Shown one piece after another: positions 43,020 to 54,944 of a stretch of DNA of 64,000 nt. Positions within the stretch are counted from its first letter, which is position 1. Each line of letters begins with the position of its first letter. A program made the position numbers and the translations under genes. The stretch comes from Halichondria panicea (taxonomy: Eukaryota; Porifera; Demospongiae; Suberitida; Halichondriidae), in contig NC_087381.1 of the NCBI RefSeq assembly GCF_963675165.1, positions 4,145,878-4,209,877 on the forward strand, in the 5' to 3' direction. The notes below the pieces were generated by a model. It worked only from the letters and a program-made list of their open reading frames with translations, did no database searches and was not told the DNA's origin.

Positions 43020-44335
43020 TACCTGTGTACCCTAGAGTGCGCGGGCGTATGTATTTCTTGGTGTGTATTGTGTGTGCGCAAGTGCATTTTTTATTTACTG
43101 CACACACAATGCACACATAGAAAATTATACACTTACACGTACCGTGTACCCTAGAGGGTGTATGTATTTCTTGGTGTGTATTGTGTGTGCGCAAGTGCAT
43201 TTTTTATTTACTGCACACACAATACACACATAGAAAATTATACACAGGGGCGTAGCTACCATTGTTTCCTGGTTGCCCAGAAACCCCCCCAGGAGCTGCT
43301 GAGAAAATTGGGCAGGGCTCCCTATAATTGAAATCAAGCAGCCCTGCCCATCTTTTCATGCACGTGGCTGCAAATCAATCATCAGAGCTAGAGATGGCAC
43401 CATGAAGCGTTTCACTTTGGCTTTGTCTCAGCTAGTCTCAGCTAGCTAGCTACCTCAAATAAAGAAGACCAAGACTTAAGTTCTAGTATCAATCCCAGTA
43501 TTCTCAGACTCAGCTCTAAGCACAACTTTATTCAGGAAGTATAAGTTTAGAACAATCTCAGCCACATGAAACCTCTCAGGTAAATGACATTTAATTGTGC
43601 TCAGCTAGACTAGCAATACACAATTAATTAACACCTGCCTTTTAGTATGTCTATAGCTAGCTAGCTAGCTTCTCACAAACATGTAAAAAAGTCAATGAGC
43701 AGTAGGTCTGCCCCAATCAAGAGGGTGTGGCACCGGAAGTGGGCGTGGTCGAAAAATTTCGCGGCGCTACCGCGCCACTGATCTTTCTAAGGAAACCCCT
43801 GTCTCAAAAGTCTGGCTACGCCCCTGATACACGTATCGTGTACCCTAGAGTGCGGGGGCGTATGTATTTCTTGGTGTGCATTGTGTGTGCGCAAGTGCAT
43901 TTTTTATTTACTGCACACACAATACACACATAGAAAATTATACACTTACACGTATCGTGTACCCTAGAGTGCGGGGGCGTATGTATTTCTTGGTGTGCAT
44001 TGTGTGTGCGCAAGTGCATTTTTTATTTACTGCACACACAATACACACATAGAAAATTATACACTTACACGTACCGTGTACCCTAGAGTGCGCGGGCGTA
44101 TGTATTTCTTGGTGTGTATTTCTTGGTGTGTATTGTGTGTGCGCAAGTGCATTTTTTATTTACTGCACACACAATACACACATAGAAAATTATACACTTA
44201 CACGTACCGTGTACCCTAGAGTGCGCGGGCGTATGTATGTGTATTGTGTGTGCGCAAGTGCATTTTTTATTTACTGCACACACAATACACACATAGAAAA
44301 TTATACACTTAAACGTACCGTGTACCCTAGAGTAC
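43020..44335. repeat. Intronic ~125-bp tandem array
   Basis: Units contain CGTGTACCCTAGAGTGCG, GGGCGTATGTATTTCTTGGT, GTGTGCGCAAGTGCATTTTT, ATTTACTGCACACACAAT and ACACATAGAAAATTATACAC. About six units occur, split by a 582-bp insertion (43245-43826). Within each unit, TGTGTGTGCGCAAG and TTACTGCACACACA flank the A/T centre. The array fills the same intron that holds an unrelated array in copy 1. Confidence 0.9.
43245..43826. mobile_element. Non-autonomous element, CAGGGGCGTAGC ends, TSD ATACA
   Basis: 582 bp with ends CAGGGGCGTAGCTACC and, inverted, CAGGGGCGTAGCCAGAC. It is flanked by ATACA at 43240-43244 and 43827-43831. It is inserted in the tandem array. It has the same tips and 5-bp duplication as 31382-32326, but a different interior. 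No transposase. Confidence 0.85.
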
Positions 44336-45097
44336 AGACAAACTTAATTGCAATGCTTTGCATGCACACTTTAGGGCACCGACGCATGAGGACTCTGACA
44401 GTGAGTTACACCAAGAATGGGTTACAACCGCGGATTCACGGCAACACCAAGAGACGACTACCATGAGATAGTAGTGACGTTTCTCCTCAATTTTGCTTCC
44501 TTGGTGCTACCTGGTCGAGTCCCGGGATTTCAAAAAACTGACATCCTGCTCCCCTGCAGTTTCTCGAAAAGGTCCATATGGAGAATCTATAAGGACAAAT
44601 GGAAGCAGTGAGAGACGTACCATCGGCTACTCGACCTACTGCAAGCTATGGAGAGATCTGGTGCCATACCTTGTAGTCACGAAGCCCATGACCGACCTCT
44701 GCTGGACCTGCCAACAGAACAGCACTGCTCTCTCCAGGGCTGCCAACACACCGATTGCAGAGAGAAGCACCACTCTGAAGAGTTACCTGGAGCATTTAGA
44801 AACTGTTCACAAAGAGAGGTCGCTGTACAAAACTCTGTGCGACAGATGCCGGAAGACGTTGCACTCAACTCGACGGCGAGTTTGTTCCACCACCTTTGTT
44901 TGCACATGTTGCTCCCAACTCTATGGACATAGAGAGTCATTATTCGTTTGACTACGCTCAACAGGTAAATATAAATTTAGCAACATTTAAAAATAACATA
45001 CGAATACACATGTGCGCAATACTTTAATACTTTACCTTTTGGTTTCACAGGTACACTATCCACTGCAACCGGGCCCCATCTACTTCCTAACACCCAG

Positions 45098-45131
45098 GAA
45101 GTGTGCGTTGTTTGGAAGTGTGCGTTGTTTG
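45098..45131. repeat. 17-bp tandem microduplication in family X copy 2
   Basis: GAAGTGTGCGTTGTTTG occurs twice (45098-45114, 45115-45131). One unit gives TPRKCALFGVYCEAIPCQ in frame, matching copy 1. Confidence 0.9.
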
Positions 45132-45761
45132 GGGTATACTGTGAAGCCATTCCTTGTCAGATAAACTTTCTCTGCGACGAGGCTGGAAGCTGTGGCAAAG
45201 GCGCCAATATTGTGATCAGCCAGTTGCATTATTATTTCGAGAATTATGGTTTAGGTAAGTAATTTTTTTGTACACATACACCTTATATATAATTATTGTG
45301 ACTACTTACAGGTGAGAAGACGGTGTTCCTGCATGCTGACAACTGCACAGGGAAAAATAAGAACAATGCCATGGTTCAGTACCTCCTGTGGCGATCGATG
45401 ACGAACCGCCACACCAACAGTCGTTCCTAGTAGTTGGCCACACCAAGTTTTCTCCAGACTGGTGTTTTGGGCTGTTGAAGAGATTGTACAGGAGGACTGT
45501 GGTTGGGAGCCTCAACGACATTGCTGAGGTCTGAAAACATTATTGTTGCATACATAGATAGTCACACCTTTTTACAACACACAATTGTTGGCTATAGGCA
45601 AGTAACATTACATAATTAAACAATAATCTATTAGTGAGCCAGTGCTACATAACTATAGCTAGCTAGTAAACAATGCATACATCACTTCCAAACACTTACA
45701 CAGGTTACGGAGATGTCAGCAACGTGCAATCATGCCCAACTTGTGGTCGACAGTGATGGAG

Positions 45762-45818
45762 AGGTTATCAGGTTATCGTTCCAATGTACGACTGGGCCAG
45801 CTTCCTGGGCCAGCTTCT
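45762..45818. repeat. Two adjacent microduplications (8 bp and 13 bp)
   Basis: AGGTTATC is doubled at 45762-45777, and a 13-bp unit starting TGGGCCAGCTTC is doubled at 45793-45818 (last base differs). Removing one unit of each gives SDGEVIVPMYDWASFFAPLY, the same order as copy 1. Confidence 0.88.
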
Positions 45819-45913
45819 TTGCACCACTCTATAAAAAGCTCCCAGAAATCAAGGCAACACATCACTTTAGCATGACATCCAGTAGGCCAGGACATATATG
45901 TCTTGATCCTTAA

Positions 45914-46511
45914 ACTATGCGCTGTAGACTACCACCTTAGTCAAGTAGTGGGTAGTCATCACCAATTGTCCAATCACTAGTTATCAGTAATAATTCCAAT
46001 AATTGAACACCATGACATTTACTAACTGATTTACAAAGTGTATAAATGAGTAAATAAATGAGTATAGATCTAGATATTATATCTACTAGGTGAACACAAA
46101 ACGTAAGTGATAGCTCAGAAACTTAGAACAATCTGTTTAACATATTGAGTTAACATATTGAGCATTTCCACTGTTCACGGATGTCATGCATGTTGACGTT
46201 GGTCAATCCTCACGCAATTAATGTGGAACCAACGTGGACAGTAATCACATCCCACCCAACCCAATTCTCCTCGTCTCCTGCCTGCTGGCACTGCTGACAA
46301 ATGTTTGTGTCAATCTTTTTGTTGATCTTTTTGTTGATGCGTCTGCGTTTCACCACAGGGGTGGTACTGTGTCTCCCCTTCATCCGTTTGCTCGCTTCAA
46401 CACAGGAGTATTGTCTTCAGTGCAAAGTGTAAGAGCACGCTTTAGTTGTTTTGTCACGGCTTCACCACTGCTCGCTGGATCTCTGTTCGTACCGATGGAG
46501 GGGTCTCTACA
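45914..46511. other. Intergenic / flank of hypothetical minus-strand gene
   Basis: No supported feature except the last about 45 bp, which on the minus strand read VETPPSVRTEIQRAVVKP before a stop. This continues a Pro/Ser-repeat frame from the other side of the 46512-47701 element. Confidence 0.35.
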
Positions 46512-47701
46512 CACTGTTAAAACTGGGGCGTAAAAAATGCAAGGAGGGGTGTAAACAACAGCCCCTTATAGGGTGTAAATCTGGTACTGGTGTTAATGGT
46601 GAACCCTGGGGTGTAAAATAGTGAACATGGGTGTAAATAATCCCACAAGAGTGCATGTATACTGTAGCAATATTTCCTGACCAGTGAATTTTAGTTTCTG
46701 GTCGGTGTCTTTCATCACCTGGACATAACATTATGCTCTTTATGCTGTTAGTTTCCTCTTGTAAAAGCAGTGCTATAGCACTGCTAGAAGCAGACTCATC
46801 ACATTCAATGAACTGTGTATCTGTGCTTCAGCAAGTACCCCCCAAAAGTCTACTATATATATACATCTGGTGTACGAAAGATCCACCTGGAGTATTTTTG
46901 TAAAGGAAAAATCTCAAGGCATTGTTACAAAGCCGGTTGAAAGATATACACAAGTTTGCAGCTAGCTATGGAAGTGCTATGGAAGTGGCTCAATTTAGTT
47001 GCGCATGCTCAGTAGATCTATTAGCTGTTAAACCATGTGCTTCCAAAAGACAAAGCAAGAGACAAGACAGGATTTGTTCACTGCATTACATGAAGTGGAT
47101 GATGTTACAATGTACTTCTATGACAGGTAAGGAACAGACAGATGACTAGTTATCTATAATTAGGTAAACACTGGTCACTGTCTATTTTTCTATATACATA
47201 GTCCACCTTTTTTCTACAGTAAATACTAACTGGAAAGTCAATGTGAGAAAGAATAAAGCAATCTGGCCGGAGCCAGGCGACCCTACTACCTATGAAGTGG
47301 TTACATGATATGAACTTTCCACATGCCTAGGTGGGCGCTTCATCGTCAAGAGTGATTGGTCTTGCTATACCTGAGTTCCAGTATGTTACACCAAGAAGAC
47401 CTGTTCCGTAAACAATCAATTTCCTTTGTATTATCACTGTACAATTTTCTTGTTTTGTTAGTAACTGTTGTCACTTTTCACTTCAAATTAATGTCACTGT
47501 TAACATTTTTAAGTTGTTCATAACCTATATCTGCATGTGAAAAAAAAGTATGTAGTATACACTCTTTGGGGGTATAGTTTACTCTTGTATGGGTGTAAAC
47601 TAACTGCTCCAGTTTACACCCCTGGTATACAGTTTTTAAAGCGTATATATATGCAGTACCCATATAATTGGGTGTAAAATTACACCCCAGTTCTAACAGT
47701 G
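46512..47701. mobile_element. 1.19-kb inverted-repeat element (CACTGTTA ends)
   Basis: Left tip CACTGTTAAAACTGGGGCGT and right tip, inverted, CACTGTTAGAACTGGGGTGT. Just inside are repeated GGGTGTAAA motifs on the left and mirrored TTTACACCC motifs on the right. It separates two parts of a minisatellite with GATGGAGGGGTCTCTAC units, so it inserted there. No clear target duplication and no transposase. Confidence 0.7.
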
Positions 47702-47704
47702 CAG

Positions 47705-47936
47705 CTACCACAGGAGGAGTTGTACTGCTGTTTGATGGAGGGATCTCTACCACGTGAGGAGTGTCTGATGATGGAGGGGTCTCTACCAAAGGAGAAGTTG
47801 TACTGCTGTTTGATGGAGGGGTCTCTACCACATGAGGAGTGTCTGATGATGGAGGGGAGGAGTCTCTCTTTCCACACTGGTTTCCTTTGGAGGAGTCTGA
47901 CCACTGGAGTCGAAGTCCTTCTCTAGCTGAACACAC
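47705..47936 (-). CDS. Hypothetical Pro/Ser-repeat protein fragment
   Basis: Minus-strand frame with repeated ETPPSNSSTT, VETPPSSDTPHVV and related units, encoded by a minisatellite of GATGGAGGGGTCTCTACCAC type. It is interrupted at its 3' side by the 46512-47701 element; past the element the same motif continues (VETPPSVRTEIQ) to a stop near 46455. No start or function can be assigned. It could be a mucin-like linker of a larger protein or simply an open minisatellite. Confidence 0.35.
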
Positions 47937-48317
47937 CTCTTCTCCATGTAGCTATAAAAAGGACACAAAATTGCATGATTATAATTCAGTATATGCATGC
48001 CCTGATAAATTATAATTTTATGCTCGGAATAATTTTAGCATGAATATTGATGAATGTTATAATTATTATAATTACGTACACCTGCTTCCAACTTTTCGAG
48101 AAAAGACTCGTCAAAGCTGGACTGGTAGATCTGCGAGCACTTCTTTTGCTTAGCATGCATGGATGCTAGCTAGATGGAATCATGGTCCTGTCAGTTGTTT
48201 TGTTTAGGAACCATTGGGGATTGACAGTGTTCAAAGGGAAGTTGGCAATTCTCTTCTGAAAGTCTTGCACAGTGATTGAGATCTGTTTGTCACTAAGTGC
48301 AGCACAGAGCTCCCGTA

Positions 48318-49200
48318 CAATTACTCGACTACTTCACTACCTAAATACTTCACTACCCAGCTACTTCACTACTTCACTACCCAACTATACTTCACTACTT
48401 CACTACCCAACTACTTCACTACCCAACTACTTCACTACTTCACTACCCAACTACTTCACTATACCCAACTATACCTATAGCTACTGCACTACCCAACTAC
48501 CCAACTATATTTCACTACTTCACTACCCAACTACTTCACTACCCAACTACTTCACTACCCAACTACTTCACTACTTCACTACCCAACTACTTCACTATAC
48601 CCAACTATACCTAGCTACTGCACTACCCAACTACTTCACTATACTTCACTACCCAACTACTTCACTACTTGACTACCCAACTACTTGACTACCCAACTAC
48701 TTCACTATACCTAACTACTTCACTACTTCACTACCCAACTACCCAACTACTTCACTACTCGACTACTTCACTACCCAACTACTTCACTATATACCCAACT
48801 ACCTAGCTACTGCACTACCCAACTACTTGACTATACTTCACTACCCAACTACCCAACTACTTGACTACCCAGCTACTGCACTACCCAACTACTTGACTAC
48901 CCAACTACTTGACTACTTCACTACCCAACTATACTTGACTACCCAACTACTTGACTACCCAACTACTTGACTACTTGACTACCCAGCTACTGCACTACCC
49001 AACTACCCAACTACTTGACTACTTCACTACCCAACTACTTCACTACCCAACTACCTAGTTACTGCACTACCCAACTACTTCACTATACCTATAACTAGGC
49101 TCGACTACTTCACTACCCAACTACCTATAGCTACTCCACTACCCAACTATATAGCTACTCGACTATACCAACTGAACTAAACTACCTGGCTACTACCCAA
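48318..49200. repeat. Satellite ACTTCACTACCCAACT
   Basis: About 880 bp of 9-16 bp units (ACTTCACTACCCAACT, ACTTGACTACCC, ATACCTAGCTACTGC). It is open in one frame for 138 codons as a Tyr/Thr/Leu repeat, which I do not take as coding. Confidence 0.95.
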
Positions 49201-49381
49201 CTAAGTCTTAAATGCTCAAACTACTCAGTTGGCTATATACCATACATAAACACTCAGCATATACATATATACGTGACTGCCCATCCTAGATATATACTTT
49301 TTTTTACATGTGACCTCAACTAGAGTCTACTCAGTTCTTTCCTCATTCACTGAAACTCGGCTGTCTTTGTTGACTACAACA

Positions 49382-49660
49382 TTACAGGCTACCAATGGTA
49401 GTCGAAAGCTTGTCATTTAACAATCGTGCCATATCTAAGCACGAGATGCCCCCAGTCAAAGGGTCTCCCTCTTCAGCGGCAGTGGTACCTTTTCGACTTT
49501 TCGATAAGATCAGAGAGTTTTGCATCACTTGCCCTGAACCATCCTCCCCAAGACCAGACAGTCGCTCCTCAGCCAACAATGTCTCCCAGCCATCCACCAC
49601 CCTGTGGACAGTGTGGTCAAGCTGGTCGAGGAGCTGTGCTGTAGACTCTACCTCCATTTA
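49382..49660 (-). CDS. Hypothetical exon, unidentified
   Basis: A 91-codon minus-strand frame, MEVESTAQLLDQLDHTVHRV through GGISCLDMARLLNDKLSTTI. It has balanced amino-acid composition and amphipathic helices, unlike the surrounding repeats. A shorter frame on the opposite strand is its shadow. I see no recognised domain, neighbour or paralogue in the window. It might be one exon of an element-borne protein. Confidence 0.3.
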
Positions 49661-49661
49661 A

Positions 49662-50228
49662 TCTTTATTTATTTTTCTGTTTTCTTCTCTGTCTCTCTGT
49701 CTCTCTGTATCTCTTACTCCGGTTCTTCTAAGAGCCACACAATTCATAGGATCACCTGGAAACAGTAGACAAAGATATTTAAAAGGCTACACGCAAGAAA
49801 AGGCAAAAAAATAGATCTAGCTTTTTAGGGCTCAGCTAACGTGAACATGTGTGCGTATGTACAAACTAGCTTGTTAAGATATATACACATGACATGTTCT
49901 TACCTGAAGATACTTCTTCTTTGTGGGGACCTAGGGACACTCTATAGCTCTCTTGGAAGTGAATATCTAAAAAGAATCTAGCACATGGTCGTACAGACTT
50001 CGCGCGCATGCGCACGTTTTTACGGCGTAGGCGGAAACCTTTTAATTTTCATTGTAATGTTTTGTAGGGTTTCTTGAGGCTATTTCTCGAATGCAATGTA
50101 ACTAAGTGATCGCGCTTGAATCAGCCATACCTCATGATCAGAGAACGCTACGACGGTAATAAAGGTATCATTCTGTAGCTATCGCAACGACCTATAACCT
50201 CCCATAGATAATTGAAAATTTTTTATCT
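49662..50228. other. No recognisable feature
   Basis: Contains a short CTGTCTCTCTGTCTCT run near 49690 and otherwise unique-looking sequence. Confidence 0.4.
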
Positions 50229-50450
50229 GCGCGAGGGCCTAGGAAAACACCCCTTAACGCGGGTATACCCGAGTTTATTTTTATTGTTGAATCGGATAAA
50301 GCGTTCTCTAAGCTTCAAAATGATACCAAGATCGACCTCCTAGCTATTTTCTATCCGGAGATATGTTCGAGGGAACGCTACAAAAGTATTGCAATGGCTC
50401 AAACGTCATGAATAATTGAAGTTCAATTATTCCGTATACTCATAAAGCTT
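50229..50450. repeat. Dispersed repeat R2, copy 2
   Basis: Partner of 2041-2280. It has GGGCCTAGGAAAACACCCC, TTAACGCGGGTATACC, AAAGCGTTCTCTAAGCTTCA and TTCGAGGGAACGCTAC. Confidence 0.7.
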
Positions 50451-51459
50451 CGTAAAAGATGTTCTGGATGAAGGCTAGGCGTTCTAGGACTCTCTAGCTA
50501 GCTAGTATAGCTATGTAGCTGGATTGCTTGGCACCTAGGAAGGATCTTCAAAGAAATAAAGAGACTCCCGTCGCTCGAATGGTAAGCTCTCATGTCTACT
50601 TGTACTTATTATCTGTGTATATCTGTGTAATGTATCAGTCTTATAAAAGATCCCTCACTTGCTACAGAAAGTGTCTCTGTCCTTCATACAGCTTAAAGGA
50701 AGATCTATTATAGGTAGTCTTTCACTTCCGTATCGATCTAAGGCTTGATCTAACTTATTAGTAGCCTTATAAGAAGCTTTCCTCCTTTAATTTAGTACTG
50801 GTATCACTGCCATTGTGCTTAGTAGTAACAGGCCTGATGGGATGGGTGATCACATCATGGAGGGCCCAGGAAACTGCGTGGAATTGTCGTATAACATTTA
50901 TATTGATGGTTCCCCCAGGTGGTGGTAGGCCTGAGAAACGCTAGTCTAAAACGCTAGTCTATTGGCTAGAATGTAAGTGACATTGATATTGTGTCTATCT
51001 TAACTTACTACTTATCTGTAGGTTGTTATGGAGTGTTTAAGTGGCACGGGATACGTACATCTAAAGAAACAAGAGTGGATCTACGCCAAGCTAGCTAGCT
51101 AGATAGCTGATCTGTTTCTGTTGCTAAATTATGTTTGTTAAGAAGTGGAGCTATAATATACCTGGCTCCTCTTGATGATTGTAAGTACTGGGCTGATGAA
51201 ATAGTCCTTACAAGTTGTCATCTTTTATTTGTTAAAAATAATTAACAATAATAGGGAAATTCCCTCACGTAGACATTAAATTTTATTATAAAAGTTTGGT
51301 GAGTTTCTTCAACGTCCGCGCTTGACCTGTTTAAAGCTTCGTAGAGACCCACATTTTTACAGGTAGGTAGAGGAAGAGTTGAAGTTAGCACCTGTGAAAA
51401 AAAAAATTTTTTTGCCCATGTTTTTCATTTCTACTAAATAATTATTGGCCTATAGGTTA
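50451..51459. other. No recognisable feature
   Basis: Only short frames and local CTAGCTAG runs. No inverted or tandem repeat of note. Confidence 0.4.
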
Positions 51460-51770
51460 ATTATGCCTCGAGGCGTAGCCGCACGAGGAATACGGTAAAG
51501 CTGACTGTGTTTGTGTGTCTGTTCCAGCTCAACGGTTGCAATGCGACGAAAACTAACAGGCTTCTAGCCACGTTCTCTTGGATTTTGATTCGTGGATTAG
51601 CAAACTAAAGCTTCTTTCTCGAGTTATGGCTAGTTTGACTCACATTGAAGGCTGTTGCAGTCTCTTCAGAATCTTTCATAGCATCATCTGTCCGCACAAA
51701 CTTTCTATTCAACATAAGAGTTAGCCTTGCACTAAATCGCTAGTTTTTGTTAGCTACAATACTCAGAAAA
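51460..51770 (+). repeat. Dispersed repeat R1, copy 5
   Basis: Starts ATGCCTCGAGGCGTAGCCGC and shares GATTTTGATTCGTGGATTAG, CTCGAGTTATGGCTAGTTT and GCCTTGCACTAAATCGCTAG with other R1 copies. The 3' end is truncated. Confidence 0.7.
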
Positions 51771-52261
51771 TATCTGTTATTAAAACAGCTAGCTAGCAGT
51801 AGCCATTTGTGAAATTGATCTCTTTGGACACACCCTTTAATTATTCCTATGGATGTAATGCGCATGCGCGCCCATGTGTGAAAAAATAATATCCAGGATC
51901 CGATCCTCCTGGCAGAATCATCTTTGTCTTGAGGGCCTGGTAAGCCACAAAACACTACCATATAAAATATAGATATGTACACAGGTCTTTTCTTCTATAC
52001 ACTGAATGGAAGAATCAATTTTCTTCTTTCTTGAGCCACATAATACAATAAATAATAACAACAATAGATGCATGTAAATAAGTCTTTCCTTCTCAGTGAT
52101 CTTTCCTTCTCAGTGAATATAATAGATAAGCTAACTAACTATAAAATTCATTATAGAAACTAATATAACACTATAACACTCTAATACTTTTCAGCGAAAG
52201 CAAAACATGGCTATATAGCACAGCGCCAGCTTGAATTAGTGCTGCGTTAAGGGGGGTTTTT
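51771..52261. other. No recognisable feature
   Basis: A+T-rich sequence with no supported gene or repeat. Confidence 0.4.
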
Positions 52262-52442
52262 CTAAGGCTAGTACACACAGTAATATTTGGAAGGAGCTGT
52301 TCCTTCAACTAAAGGTGAGATATTCTATAAAACATAGTTTTCTAGCTTAATTTTTTACATGTAAAAGCTAATAACTTACTCTACGTAGTGCAGACGGCTC
52401 CTTCCGGCTCCTTCCGAATATTACTGTGTGTACTAGCCTTAG
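52262..52442. mobile_element. 181-bp MITE, CTAAGGCTAGTACACACAG ends
   Basis: Left tip CTAAGGCTAGTACACACAGT, continuing AATATTTGGAAGGAGC, mirrored at the right tip by ACTGTGTGTACTAGCCTTAG. An internal GGCTCCTTCC unit is duplicated near the right arm. Arms are about 36 bp and the loop has no coding content. Confidence 0.85.
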
Positions 52443-53443
52443 AACTAACTACTACACTAAAAAGTAAGTGCTTCAAGGAGCGTTTAGGACTCCGGAATTA
52501 GAGCTAAAGATTTAAGCAGTTTGAGATCCATTTTTATACATAATTGCTGGTAAAAAGCGTGGGCGGAGCTTCGTTTTAGCTGAATCAGCAATAATTGAAG
52601 GACCCAGTCCTTAATTCACTTGAGATGTATGAAACTTTGTGGGGGAATATCTGGAGCTAGGAAGTAGTCACGGTTGCTTGAGAGTGATCAGAGTGTAGAG
52701 GAAGCATTGAAATATGCAGTAGGCATAGCCAAGTTGAGTATTATGCTGTTTATTGTTAGATATTTGCATAGCAGTGTGACAATATGGATTCAAAAGTACA
52801 TTTGTTTGCGGGGGAGTTGCTGGTTAACAATAGATTGTAACATGGCTATTGTTTAGTTCTACATGTTACTTAATGATCCCCATGTGCAGTCAGAAAATAT
52901 TTTCCTTGCTAACCGTTACTTGCTAACCGTTATAGTTTTGGAAATATGCTAATTCAAACTTACCCGAAAATTGCTGTAAATTGCTTTCCTAGGTATGGGA
53001 GGAAGAAAATTCAAACTTTACAAAAAAAGTGTGCTGTCATGTTCAATTAATCATGTTCAATTAAGCTAACACCTGATATCGCTAACACCTGATATCAAAG
53101 TATTCCCGATATCAATTCCTCTCAAGGCACTGGAGCAAGACACAGACGACACAGACTACACAGTGAAGCTTCCTATCCAACACTTTTTTTCCGCTCCGCT
53201 CCTTACTACACAGGCGTTGAAACTGAGGCTAGAGAAGAATGAGGCTAGAGAAGAAAACTCTTCCACTTCTTGCTGTTGTGCAAAATGAGCCTGGCTGAAG
53301 GTATACATGTAGCACCAGTTGTACAGGTTTCTCTGCGCATTAATGAGAAGATCTCTCGTGGAGCGTTTCATTTGTTGGTCGAATCATTCCTCCGAATGCA
53401 CCATCAATGTTGAGCCTCCCACCAACGATCAACCATCGATGAC
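52443..53443. other. Upstream region of the P-element-like gene
   Basis: No gene supported. Several short tandem duplications occur: CATGTTCAATTAA near 53038-53065, GCTAACACCTGATATC near 53066-53097, and GAGGCTAGAGAAGAA near 53224-53254. Confidence 0.45.
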
Positions 53444-53825
53444 ATGACTACCCTGCTGGATTTTTTCGCCAACTGTCAACTTTGCTGTGGTAGCAAGGAA
53501 GAGAAACTGTTGAATGTAATCAAACACAAGGACTCAACACTCCAAGGTAAGTGAATATTACATGTGCACTTGTGCAATATTTCATTACTTTCTTTCAGGT
53601 CAAAACTCTGCAACGATTGACACATCCTCGTGTCAGCCCACAGTGAGGCATAGAGACTGCCATTACCTCCTACCACCATCTTCTAGCTGTGTACGATGCC
53701 CAAAATGCACTCGCCATCGCTCTTCTCTTCTAATACAATACAATCTAAGCGCCTGGAAAATTCTACTCCATCAAAAAAAACCAACTATCGATTCCTCTCC
53801 AAACAAGGACTTGTTGATCGAGTAC

Positions 53826-53855
53826 AACTGGTTCACTCACAACTGGTTCACTCAC
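53826..53855. repeat. 15-bp tandem microduplication (in frame)
   Basis: AACTGGTTCACTCAC occurs twice (53826-53840, 53841-53855). It adds five residues (LVHSQ repeated) without breaking the frame. Confidence 0.85.
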
Positions 53856-53926
53856 AAGTGAAAGTGATGACAAAAAGAAATTTGAGACTGAAGAAGAAAC
53901 TCGAAACTCAATTCGAAGAAAATGGT

Positions 53927-53940
53927 ATGACTGATGACTG
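53927..53940. repeat. 7-bp tandem microduplication in the P-element gene
   Basis: ATGACTG doubled. One unit joins the ENG frame to MTVSEETHNDLATV. Confidence 0.75.
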
Positions 53941-54944
53941 TGAGTGAGGAGACACACAATGACCTCGCTACAGTTATTGAGAGGAATTCCGACATAGTTG
54001 ACTCTCTGCCTCCCAACTCATTTCAACGCCTGTTCTGGGAGCAGCAATTAATAGCCATGTCCAAGCCAAGTTCGAAGGCCAAGGGTGTACGTTACCATCC
54101 TCTCATGATCAGATGGTGCTTGTATCTTCAGTATCATTCAAGTGGAGCGTATAATGTAAGTGTTCAGCATAATTCTATATGCTGTCTTATTCTACTTGTT
54201 GATTCCTCTCTTACTTTTGCAGCTCTTGAGAGAGAGTGGGATTCTAGCCGCACCCTGCGTGATTATACTCATTTCGCTAGTGCCAAGCCAGGATTTTCAG
54301 TCAAGGTGGATAAGATGTTAATCGATGCTTCTAAGGTTGCTAGTTGTCCAGAGCGAGAAAAATACGTACTGCTTCTCCTGGACGAAATGCACGTCAAAGA
54401 AGATTTAATTTTCAACAAGCATTCGGGGGAGCTGATTGGATTTTCCAATCTTGGTGACATCAACAACCATTTGGAAGTCTACTTACGGTCTCTTGACACT
54501 GACATTGAACAGTCACCTCCCCTTGCCAGATCTGTCATGGTATTTATGGTGCGAGGGCTATTTACGAAGATGCAGTTTGCGTACGCACAGTTCCCGTGTT
54601 GCTCTCTGACGGACGACAAACTGTACGCACCATTCTGGAATGCTCTTTCCCGGATTGAAAACTGTGGACTAAAGGTTTGTATACTTAAGTATAATTATGT
54701 AGTATTCATTTTATTATACTCAGGTGCTATGTGTCAAGAATAAGTAATATACTCAGGTGCTAGGTGTCAAGTATAAGTATTAATTTTATTATACTCAGGT
54801 GCTAGGTGTCACAATGGACGGGTGTGCTGTCAACAGAGGATTCATGAAGTTGCACCAATCCTCCGACTCATTTTTCTACAAAATCACGAACCCCTACACC
54901 TCAGAGAGTCGGCCAATTTTTTTCTTCTCAGATCCTCCTCACCT

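Larger units (their letters stand above)
42236..45913 (+). pseudogene. Family X element gene, copy 2 (DDE-like), broken
   Basis: Plus-strand homologue of 2959-6630. A plausible start is 42236 (MDSANSSSASETAKAINDIL). After small exons and an acidic exon (about 42519-42606), an exon to 42965 carries TCGCTRSNGGPCSKLF, HDVALLGQIVACTNFSEGV and, after a GT-repeat frame slip near 42927, VCSKFFRFLFAAG. The phase-1 intron 42966-44373 is filled by a tandem array. Then GHRRMRTLTVSYTKNGLQPR, HGNTKR, VLPGRVPGFQKTD, TKPMTDLCWTCQQNS (to about 44965); FLTPRKCALFGV and FLCDEAGSCGKG (45051-45254); FLHADNCTGKNKNNAMVQYL with FLVVGHTKFSPDWCFGLLKR (45312-45530); and SDGEVI, YDWASFF, HHFSMTSSRPG (45716-45913). Frame breaks include microduplications 45098-45131, 45762-45777 and 45793-45818. 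The zinc-knuckle C-terminus of copy 1 is absent here. A transposase function is inferred. Confidence 0.75.

Noticed and set aside
44083..44466. Frames covering the 125-bp array before family X exon 2
   Set aside because: They are read-through of the intron array. The splice acceptor TTTAG just before 44374 and homology to copy 1 place the exon start there.
48272..48688. 138-codon Tyr/Leu/Thr-rich frame
   Set aside because: Lies wholly in the ACTTCACTACCCAACT satellite.
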